Source: a virus. Taken from it: a DNA stretch of 34,431 nucleotides. The position numbers and the translations under genes were made by a program. The notes below the pieces were generated by a model. The model was not told where the DNA came from. It did not search any database and saw only the letters and a list, made by a program, of their open reading frames with translations. The stretch is from IMG/VR virus record IMGVR_UViG_3300046514_000307, positions 1 to 34,431 of that record; one strand, 5' to 3'. Shown here piece by piece: positions 19,116 to 26,434 of the stretch. Position 1 is the stretch's first letter. Every line of letters starts with the position of its first letter.

Positions 19116-19483
19116 TATTTCACTCCCATCGGAATCACAAAATGTTGTCCCGGCAACGGCACGGCGCCCACATGCTCGAGGAGGCCGCAGACGCGTTCAT
19201 CCATCGCACTGGTCACCAGACCCGTCACGCCCGAGGCGCGCACCATGCCCCGCACGCCCGCCCAGAGCCGTCGCCCCACGCTCGATTTGCCCCGGTGATC
19301 CGGATGGATCCACAACCCATCCGCATGTAGCACATAGTAGAGCACATGACAGCCAATAATCTGGCCGTCTTGTTCGACCACCACGATCGAGGTCGTCTCC
19401 GGATTCAGCACCGGCCACACCGATTCGGCTTCGGTGCCCTCGAGCCGCGCCCATTCCGACGGAGGCAAAATGCGTGTCGTCAC
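19115..19483 (-). CDS. GNAT-family acetyltransferase, 122 aa
   Basis: Acetyl-CoA-dependent N-acetyltransferase fold: TTSIVVVEQDGQIIGCHVLYYVLHADGLWIHPDHRGKSSVGRRLWAGVRGMVRASGVTGLVTSAMDERVCGLLEHVGAVPLPGQHFVIPM. HRGKSSVGRRLW is the acetyl-CoA-binding motif A (Q/RxxGxG/A class), preceded by the usual strand LWIHP. Length is at the short end for GNAT. The gene is embedded among ejection genes with overlaps on both sides. Substrate unknown: modification of a virion or host protein is possible. Confidence 0.8.
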   Translation of the reverse strand: MTTRILPPSEWARLEGTEAESVWPVLNPETTSIVVVEQDGQIIGCHVLYYVLHADGLWIHPDHRGKSSVGRRLWAGVRGMVRASGVTGLVTSAMDERVCGLLEHVGAVPLPGQHFVIPMGVK

Positions 19484-19989
19484 GACAAATGCTCCACGAA
19501 CAGATCGAGTTCAAACGTCATTGGCGTCACCCCGCTGCTATGCGTGGCCACAGCATAGGTGAGATCCGTTAGCGCATCGGCATGCGCGAGGACCGTCTCG
19601 CCCTGCACCGTCGCCGTCGTATTTCCGGTGACGATCGGCAAGGTCTCGATGATCGTCACCCCGGCCCGCACCCAGGAGAACGTCACCTGCACATCGCTGC
19701 TGACCGTCGCGGCCTGCGAAATCCGCAGCAAGCAGGAGATGCGATAGAGGCCGGCAAACGGCACCGTGTAGAGCGTCCGTGTCGGAATGTCGCCGGTGCC
19801 GGCATCGGTCGTGTTCGGGACCGAGACGGTCTGCACCCGGCTAATACTGGCCTGCACGCCCGCCCCGAGGGCATCTTGAAACCAGACCATCCACGGCTTG
19901 GCCACGTAGAATGGTTGTTTCCGCCCGACGGATCCATCGAGTTCAATGATGGAATCCTGTGACGGCGGCGGCGCCAGCGTGCCGCTCAT
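19480..19989 (-). CDS. Beta-rich tail/neck protein, 169 aa
   Basis: Mostly beta strands: YVAKPWMVWFQDALG, TRTLYTVPFAGLYRISCLLRISQAATVSSDVQVTFSWVRAGVTIIETLPIVTGN, TAVQGETVLAHADALTDLTYAVATHSSG, FELDLFVEHLS. The pattern ATLYTVPxxGLYRxSxYxxxTxAAT is recurrent in small phage tail or knob-like proteins with a TNF-like jelly roll. It occupies the place of the gp26 needle in P22 but has no coiled coil, so it is not an obvious needle. Confidence 0.6.
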   Translation of the reverse strand: MSGTLAPPPSQDSIIELDGSVGRKQPFYVAKPWMVWFQDALGAGVQASISRVQTVSVPNTTDAGTGDIPTRTLYTVPFAGLYRISCLLRISQAATVSSDVQVTFSWVRAGVTIIETLPIVTGNTTATVQGETVLAHADALTDLTYAVATHSSGVTPMTFELDLFVEHLS

Positions 19990-21428
19990 GCCGCGGCCCC
20001 GCGCGCCTGCACCGAGGCGCCCACGATCCGCACCGGCACCGGGTCACTGATCACCAGTTCCGGCACCCAGGTGGATCGGGTGCTGCCGAGCCGCGACCAA
20101 AAGACCAATCGATCCCGCTGCCCCATCGGCCCAATCGAGCGCGCCGATTCCGAGCCCCATGTCTGCCCGTCATCATGGCTGATACGCAAGAGGGCCACCG
20201 GATCGGATCCTTGCCCCGTGGCCGTCCCCAGTCCGCGTTGGATCCCGAGCTCGAACCGATCGACATAGAGGCGCCCGCCGTCGGCGGCGCGCAAGGCCGG
20301 CGGAATCCGCAACCGGCGAATGGGACTCCCATCAGCTTCAGTCCCCACCCGCTCATCGAGCACCGAGATCATCGAGGTGGCGCGTTCCCCGATCACATGC
20401 TGACCAAACGCGTAGGTGATGGCGCTCGGATGCCACGCATCATAGCGGTTCTGTCCCGCATTCCATTGCCCGAGTTCCGTCCAGGCGCCCGTTCTCAGGT
20501 CGTAGGCCCACGTCGCATTGGCGGCCGGGAAGTTCAGCACGTAGAAAATGTGCCCTTTCCACTGAAAGACCAGCGCCTCGGCGTCGGTAATACCCGGTCC
20601 CGCCGCATAGCCAGCAATGGCGGCCTCGAGGGCCAACGAACTGACCGGCTGCGGGACGAACCCGCGTGCCTGCACCACGATCCCCGCGCCATCAGCATTC
20701 TGGGTCAACCAGAGCACGGAATCCCCCGCCGAAGCCAGGGACTGATACGCCGCGATGCCGTATTTGAAGGTCGCGCCCGGCCGCGGGGCAAAGGGAAAGG
20801 GCGCCGTGCCGACATCCATCCAGACATCGCCGGTTTGCTCGCCAATCAGCCAGATATCCGGGGCATTGACGATCATCGCGAGCCAGTCATCCGGGGCCGA
20901 CGTGCGGAGGGCGAAGTTCGACGGATCCCAGGTCGTGAAATCATTGAGGGCTGAGACTTGGAGCTTGCCCGAGGCGGCAAAAAAGGCGAGCCCAGAGCCG
21001 TCCAACATGCCGATCTGGGTCACCCCGCCCGTCAGCACGGCGGCCGACACGAGATTCGTCAACAGGTCGAGCACATAGACCGACCCGGCCGACACAATCG
21101 CGACTTGCGCGCCGGTCGTCCCGTTGCCCACCATCGGCGTCAGATGCCCATCGAGGGGCACCGTGCCGCGCAGCACGGCCGATCCGTTGCTGAACACCTC
21201 ATAGACGCCCGCCCCCATGACGATGAACGTGCGGCCGTTGAGGGTCAGGGAGCCGCGCATGCCGACATGCGGCACAGCAAACCAATTCCGGGCGCCAGGT
21301 GTGGAATAGATCGCCGGCTTGCCCGAGGCGATGTCATTGGGCTCGTAATAGAGATTCACGAGGCGTTCACAATCCGCTCCCGGCGATTGGGAAGGGTTAC
21401 TCGGCCCGACGAAGCCCCTATATTCCAT
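19986..21428 (-). CDS. P22 gp10-like DNA-stabilisation / tail hub protein, 480 aa
   Basis: Closes the portal after packaging. Length (480) matches P22 gp10 (472). Typical features: ADCERLVNLYYEPNDIASGKPAIYSTPGARNWFAVPHVGMRG near the start, repeated beta-propeller blades (FIVMGAGVYEVF, VAIVSAGSVYVLDL, LAFFAASGKLQVSAL), DDWLAMIVNAPDIWLIGEQTGDVWMDVG, and near the end RLYVDRFELGIQRGLG, RISHDDGQTWGSESARSIG, RLVFWSRLGSTRSTWVPELVISDPVPVRIVGA. The position next to the gp4-like gene agrees with P22 order. High confidence. Confidence 0.85.
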   Translation of the reverse strand: MEYRGFVGPSNPSQSPGADCERLVNLYYEPNDIASGKPAIYSTPGARNWFAVPHVGMRGSLTLNGRTFIVMGAGVYEVFSNGSAVLRGTVPLDGHLTPMVGNGTTGAQVAIVSAGSVYVLDLLTNLVSAAVLTGGVTQIGMLDGSGLAFFAASGKLQVSALNDFTTWDPSNFALRTSAPDDWLAMIVNAPDIWLIGEQTGDVWMDVGTAPFPFAPRPGATFKYGIAAYQSLASAGDSVLWLTQNADGAGIVVQARGFVPQPVSSLALEAAIAGYAAGPGITDAEALVFQWKGHIFYVLNFPAANATWAYDLRTGAWTELGQWNAGQNRYDAWHPSAITYAFGQHVIGERATSMISVLDERVGTEADGSPIRRLRIPPALRAADGGRLYVDRFELGIQRGLGTATGQGSDPVALLRISHDDGQTWGSESARSIGPMGQRDRLVFWSRLGSTRSTWVPELVISDPVPVRIVGASVQARGAAA

Positions 21429-21434
21429 GAGCCC

Positions 21435-22667
21435 TCATCGCCATGAGCCGGTCCGAAAATCATAGAACACGCCGCCCAATCGGCGGCCCGGGATGCCGGC
21501 ATCCTGCGTGCTGATCCGTGGCGGCGGGCGGTTATTGCTAAACACCCGCGCCCGCGCCTTCGCGGCCTGCAGGGGCAGTAAGGGCGAGACTTGCGCGCTC
21601 GGATAACTCGGCATCAACGACTCACACAGCGTCAACACCAAGGCATCTTGGTAGCCCGGCGGCAATGACAGGTTATCCATCAGTTGCACGCCGGCGAGCT
21701 GCACGCGCGCCAGCAAATCGACCTGATAGGCGGTGATGGGCACCGGATAGAAGAACAATCGGCCATTCGGCCACGCCGGTTCGTAAAAACACTCCGTCGG
21801 AATCCCCGGCAAACTCGGTTGCGCGAGCGCCGCATACCGCAGCGGATCGAGGTAGACCTCGATGTCCGTGAAAATCTGCCCACTGAGCCACGCGAGGGAT
21901 TCAATCGTGACCGGCCGCTGCGTCATCACCCAGGAGCCGGTCGGCCCAATCGTATGGGGCGAGAGATTCGGCACCAGCGTAAAGGACGTGGTTTGCGTGC
22001 AGTAAACGGCCTGCCGTTCGGCGTTCCAGTTGTCGAGAATGCGGTTCAGTTCCTCGAGGCCAAAGGCCGCGTCTTCCGGCGCGAGCGCGTCGAGCGCCCC
22101 GAGCACCGAGAGCTTGATGAAGGCCGATTTAATGAGGTGACTGACGGGCGGTTCGGTGACGAGCGGGCTGACCGTCTCGACCTGAATGGCCGCGCCAATC
22201 GCCCCCACCCCGATAAACGAATAGGCAATGATCCCGAAATCGGTTTCGGCGGCGGTCGGTTCGTAGGTGTAATAGCCGTGGCCCTTGAGTGTGACCGTGC
22301 CCGTGCCCAGCACTTCGCTGCCGGCATCGCCCGTCACAAAGACCGTGACCAGGCCACCGAAGGCGTCCCCGGTGTCGACGCGGTTTACTTGGGCGCCGCA
22401 GACTTGTCCCGCACTCCGCCGCATAAACGGCGCATTCGAGACGGTCGTGACCGGAACCGCCCCCGCGCCGATAAACGTATAGGCATTCCAGCGCCCGCCC
22501 CGCTCCGTGGCGGCGGGCGTGAAGGTATAGAGGCCGTTGCCCTCGTTGGTGATGACACCGGCCACGGGGAGTTGCGCGGCGGTATCCAGCGTGGCAAACA
22601 CCGACACGGACCCCGTATAGGCGAAGCCCGTGGTTGCGTCAATGAGTTGAGCGCCGATCGGCACCAT
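21435..22667 (-). CDS. P22 gp4-like tail accessory factor with N-terminal duplicated beta domains, 410 aa
   Basis: The C-terminal 230 residues match the gp4 head-completion family: IKSAFIKLSVLGALDALAPEDAAFGLEELNRILDNWNAERQAVYCTQTTSFTLVPNLSPHTIGPTG, then RPVTIESLAWL, RLFFYPVPITAYQVDLLARVQL, LPPGYQDALVLTLCESLMPSY. P22 gp4 is 166 residues. The first 175 residues are two related beta domains: SVSVFATLDTAAQLP...GLYTFTPAATERGGRWNAYTFIGAGAVPV and VTVFVTGDAGSEVLG...GYYTYEPTAAETDFGIIAYSFIGVGAIGA. They resemble phage surface domains often appended to virion proteins, so this gene is a fusion. No stop or frameshift separates the parts. Confidence 0.8.
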   Translation of the reverse strand: MVPIGAQLIDATTGFAYTGSVSVFATLDTAAQLPVAGVITNEGNGLYTFTPAATERGGRWNAYTFIGAGAVPVTTVSNAPFMRRSAGQVCGAQVNRVDTGDAFGGLVTVFVTGDAGSEVLGTGTVTLKGHGYYTYEPTAAETDFGIIAYSFIGVGAIGAAIQVETVSPLVTEPPVSHLIKSAFIKLSVLGALDALAPEDAAFGLEELNRILDNWNAERQAVYCTQTTSFTLVPNLSPHTIGPTGSWVMTQRPVTIESLAWLSGQIFTDIEVYLDPLRYAALAQPSLPGIPTECFYEPAWPNGRLFFYPVPITAYQVDLLARVQLAGVQLMDNLSLPPGYQDALVLTLCESLMPSYPSAQVSPLLPLQAAKARARVFSNNRPPPRISTQDAGIPGRRLGGVFYDFRTGSWR

Positions 22668-22670
22668 ACG

Positions 22671-25600
22671 TTATGCCACCCGCTGATTGCTGTGACTCGC
22701 CCATGCCGGCTTAAAGTTACTCGGCACCACCACCCCGCCCACCGCCACCGCGGTGGACGTGCCCGCCGCCGATCCAACCGAAATCGCATTCCCGCCTTGT
22801 CCCAGCACCAGGGCGGCCCCGAGGGCGGTGCCCGTGCGCACCAATAGGGCCGTGCCCACCGCTTGCACCACCGCATCCCCTTGCGCCACGCCGCGTCCGC
22901 TCCCGCTACTGACCGCGAGCACGGAGGACGAGGCATTGACGACGCCGATCGCCGTGCTGAGGCCAACCCCCACCGCGACCACCGCCGATCCGCCTTGGGC
23001 ATCCCCCGTCCCAACCGAGAACGATTGTCCCACGCCGACGACGGTGGCCACGCCCGCCACCACCCCAATCGAGCCGAGCGCCGGGGCGCCCGTGACCGTG
23101 GCGGTGCCCGTGACCGTGCCCACACTCAGCGCGGCGCCCGCCCCGATCCCGAGGACGACGGCTTGTCCCGTCGCCGCGGCCCCGCGCACCACCACGCCGG
23201 TGCCCACCGCGGTAACGGTCGCGCCGCCGAAACTCTGCGCCTGATTCCCGAGTTGCTTTTGCCCATCCGCTCCAGCCGCTCCGACCGCAATCCCCACGCC
23301 CGACGCACTGACCGTGCTCGCCCCCAGGGGAGTCGCCACGCCGACCGCCGCGCCAATGCCTTGGCCCGTCCCGCTGATCGACCCGCCCACCGCCGTGACG
23401 GACGCCGCGCCACTCGCGGCGCCAAGGGTCACCTGCGTCAAGAGCCCCACCCCGAACACATCCGCATGCCCATCGACGGCCCCATCGGCCTCGCTATTGG
23501 GCGTGACCGGCAGGGTCGGCGTGGCCACGATGGCAGTGGTGCTGTTGAGGGCGGCTCCCGGCACCGTGTCGGTAATGGTCTCGAGCGCCGAGATGGCATA
23601 CGTGGGCAACGCCGGCAACGTAATCGTCACCACCGTCGACGACGTGCGCACGACCGCCGTATCAGGAATCAACGCGCGAATCGCATTCCAGCCATGCGTT
23701 TCGCTTTGCGCGCTGACCAACCCATTCAGGATCGGCCGCCGCGCATCCACGAAGGCGCCATAGCGCCCCACCACCGAGGCCGTCCCGAACGAGGCCCCGA
23801 TGGCTTGCGAGAGGGGTTGCCCGACCGCCAGCGCGGTCGCCGTGCCCACACTCGCGCCCGGCTGGGCCGAGGTAAAAACGCCCGCCCCTTGCACGAGCGA
23901 GCCGGGAATGGTGGCACTAAAATCATCGAACCGCGGCAAGGTCGCCGCATCCCCCATCACGCCCATACAGCCCGGTTTCCCGCTGATCAGGCTCGTATCA
24001 CTCTGCGTAAACAGTTGCGTGCCGTTCGCCAGGACCGTGAGCACGGACCCGGCCACGCTGATCCGGAATTTGGTCAGCGTATCGAGCGGCGTCGTGACGG
24101 CCGCACTGTTCAGGAGGGTTTCCACGCCGAGCACGCGTTTATAGAGCGAGACACTCGAGGAGAGGATGCGCAGATAATAGCCACTGCCCACGCCATCCAT
24201 TCGGACAGCGGGACCGGCCTGCGAGGCCACGAACACGCCAGGCGTCGGCACGTCGGTGAACACTTCCGCGAACTGATCATCGACAAAGGTGCCCCGCACG
24301 CGCACCGCCGTCGAGGCATTCGCGGTGACCGGTTTCAGATAGAGCGAGCTGGCGGTCACCCAGGCCGTGCCAAGGGTCGTCTCCCACGTAAAGCCGAGTG
24401 AGCCCCGATTGAAATCGTCCGTAAAGGGCACCGCGCCGATCCCGAGCGAGGAGGCCGCGCCCACCCCGCTGACGGTGGCTACCCCGGCCGACACCGCATT
24501 ACTCGCGCCCGTCTTGACACCTAAAACGGTGGCGCCCCCGGTCGCCGCGCCGACGCTGACGGCCGTGGAGAGGCCGATCATGGCGGCCGTGGCCAAGCCC
24601 GCGATCGTGCCCGCACTCACCGAGGTGGCACGTCCCACCCCCGTGGCCGTGGCCGTGCCGGATGAGGCGCCGCTCGAAACGGCCGTCGACAGGCCCACCG
24701 CCGTGACCGTCGCCTGGCCCGACACGGCGCCCACATTCAGGGCCGTAATCCCGAGCGTCGGCGTGGCGATCGCATCGATGCCACCCGCCAGGGCCACCCC
24801 CGGCACCGTGTCAGTAATCACCTCCGAGGCCGTGATGTCGTAACCGGAGACGGCCGGGAGCGTAATCGTCACCACCGTGGCCGAGGTGCGGACGACGGCC
24901 GATTCCGCGATCGTCGGTTTCTTGGCGTCCCAGCCCGTGCCCTCCGCTTGCGCCGAATCGAGTCCATTCAGGATCGCGCGCCGGAAGCTGGAGAACGACG
25001 CCACGCCGGTCGCCGTGCTCGCCCCCGCCACCACGCCAATGCTGGCAATTTCTGACAGAGCCAGGGCCACGAACGCGACGTCATCGGAGACCGCCGTGCC
25101 ACCGATCGCGAAATCTGCCGTGCCGGCCGTCGTTTGCCGAATCACGCTGGAATAGAACGCACTCGCGCCAATATTGAACGTCTGGACCGTCGTGCAGTTG
25201 CCGTTCGGGGTGAAGGCCGCCGACGTCGCACCACCGCCATAGAGCGCGGCGACCGCGATCGCCGTGCGCCCCCCATAGGCCAGCGTGACGGACGGATCGG
25301 CCTGATTCTCACTCACGCTGCCCGTGACAAAGGCCGTCGTATCCCCAGGCGCCCCGAAGGACATGCTCACAAAATGCATGTCGTCTGTCGTATTGGTATT
25401 GAGACTCGCGCTGACCGTTTGATTGCCGGTCGGAATGCCCGCGCCGAGGAACCATAATTCCGCGGCACCCGGCTCGGTGACGGTATCGGTCGCGCGAATC
25501 TTTCGGGTCATCGCCACGCCACCATACGTGACGGCCGAGACATGATCCGTGCTGCTCGTGCCGTGGACAATCGCCACGACAATCGCTTTCGCCGTGCCGC

Positions 25601-25679
25601 TGGGCACATGCGTCCACGTCTGCGGGTTCGTCGTGCCCGTGCGCTCGACTTCAACCGAGTTGAGGAAGGTGATCGCCAT
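22671..25679 (-). CDS. Modular repeat tail/surface protein with lectin-like domain, 1002 aa
   Basis: Domains in order. Residues 1-215: beta domain (WTHVPSGTAKAIVVAIVHG...YGGVAMT, ELWFLGAGIPTGNQTVS). 233-309: a 77-residue module (RRAILNGLDSAQAEGTGW, VVRTSATVVTITLPAVSGYDI). 315-410: about five 20-residue repeats of GxxxGxATVxxVGLxTAV type. 418-590: concanavalin/LamG-like domain (DDFNRGSLGFTWE, YYLRILSSSVSLYKRVLGVETLL, FRISVAGSVLTVLANGTQLF, PRFDDFSATI), probably carbohydrate-binding. 647-723: second copy of the module (RRPILNGLVSAQSETHGW). 732-985: about a dozen Gly/Ala/Val repeats. Probably a host-binding surface protein. TGATG overlap with the upstream gene. Confidence 0.65.
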   Translation of the reverse strand: MAITFLNSVEVERTGTTNPQTWTHVPSGTAKAIVVAIVHGTSSTDHVSAVTYGGVAMTRKIRATDTVTEPGAAELWFLGAGIPTGNQTVSASLNTNTTDDMHFVSMSFGAPGDTTAFVTGSVSENQADPSVTLAYGGRTAIAVAALYGGGATSAAFTPNGNCTTVQTFNIGASAFYSSVIRQTTAGTADFAIGGTAVSDDVAFVALALSEIASIGVVAGASTATGVASFSSFRRAILNGLDSAQAEGTGWDAKKPTIAESAVVRTSATVVTITLPAVSGYDITASEVITDTVPGVALAGGIDAIATPTLGITALNVGAVSGQATVTAVGLSTAVSSGASSGTATATGVGRATSVSAGTIAGLATAAMIGLSTAVSVGAATGGATVLGVKTGASNAVSAGVATVSGVGAASSLGIGAVPFTDDFNRGSLGFTWETTLGTAWVTASSLYLKPVTANASTAVRVRGTFVDDQFAEVFTDVPTPGVFVASQAGPAVRMDGVGSGYYLRILSSSVSLYKRVLGVETLLNSAAVTTPLDTLTKFRISVAGSVLTVLANGTQLFTQSDTSLISGKPGCMGVMGDAATLPRFDDFSATIPGSLVQGAGVFTSAQPGASVGTATALAVGQPLSQAIGASFGTASVVGRYGAFVDARRPILNGLVSAQSETHGWNAIRALIPDTAVVRTSSTVVTITLPALPTYAISALETITDTVPGAALNSTTAIVATPTLPVTPNSEADGAVDGHADVFGVGLLTQVTLGAASGAASVTAVGGSISGTGQGIGAAVGVATPLGASTVSASGVGIAVGAAGADGQKQLGNQAQSFGGATVTAVGTGVVVRGAAATGQAVVLGIGAGAALSVGTVTGTATVTGAPALGSIGVVAGVATVVGVGQSFSVGTGDAQGGSAVVAVGVGLSTAIGVVNASSSVLAVSSGSGRGVAQGDAVVQAVGTALLVRTGTALGAALVLGQGGNAISVGSAAGTSTAVAVGGVVVPSNFKPAWASHSNQRVA

Positions 25680-26434
25680 CAGGACGGAATGAAGGTATCT
25701 CCGACGAGCGTAATCACGATCGTTTTGCCCCCGGCCACAATGTCGGCTTCGGTAATGCTCGCGAGTGCCGTGCCGGATAACGTGGCCCCCGCGGCGGCCA
25801 CGGCTTTGAAGGTCGCGATCCCCGTCAGATAGGTATCGAAATTCCCGCCCGTTTGGGTAAAGGTCGCCGCCACACTCCCGGCCACGGCTTTCGAGGCATA
25901 TTCGACCGCGAAACCGCCAGGGTTCTCCGGATGACTGAAGCCCGTGCCGGCCGCAATGCCGCTGGTCGATCCCTCTTCATCAAACGTCGCCCCGATCACG
26001 TCCTCATTCGCGGTCGTCGTCGTCACCGAGGAGGAGGTCACCCCATCGGCGCCGCCCGCGGCTGGATCCGTGACTTGTTTATTCGCGGCGATGGACTGCC
26101 CGAGCGGAAGCGAGGGATCACGTCCACTCAATTCATGGGCGGCTATCGAGACGTTGCCGGGCGTGCCAGTCCACGTAAACGTGATGATGGTCTGTCCGCC
26201 CGTGAGGTTCTTCGCGTAGAACGTGCTCAGGGCCCCGACCGTGCCATCGGTCGATTGTTGGATGGCCGTGAACGATTCGCCCGTCATCGTGACGGCGACT
26301 GTGGCATTCGTCCCCTGCGTCCAGGACGCCACGGCGCAGATCAGATTCCCCGCCGTTGTGGCACTGCCAAAGGTGAGGGTCTCGACGCCCCCCGTCGCAA
26401 ACTGACGACCGGAAATCGATTGAACGAAGGCCAT
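25679..26434 (-). CDS. Beta-rich surface protein, 251 aa
   Basis: AVASWTQGTNATVAVTMTGESFTAIQQSTDGTVGALSTFYAKNLTGGQTIITFTWTGTPGNVSIAAHELSG is a jelly-roll-like domain similar in kind to the N-terminus of the 1002-residue protein (ISMSFG/HELSGxxP pattern). The protein ends GTALASITEADIVAGGKTIVITLVGDTFIPS, which is the first half of a module whose second half (xxILNGLxSAQxExxGW...) occurs twice in the next gene. It may therefore be a split or shuffled receptor-binding module. No signal peptide. Confidence 0.6.
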   Translation of the reverse strand: MAFVQSISGRQFATGGVETLTFGSATTAGNLICAVASWTQGTNATVAVTMTGESFTAIQQSTDGTVGALSTFYAKNLTGGQTIITFTWTGTPGNVSIAAHELSGRDPSLPLGQSIAANKQVTDPAAGGADGVTSSSVTTTTANEDVIGATFDEEGSTSGIAAGTGFSHPENPGGFAVEYASKAVAGSVAATFTQTGGNFDTYLTGIATFKAVAAAGATLSGTALASITEADIVAGGKTIVITLVGDTFIPS

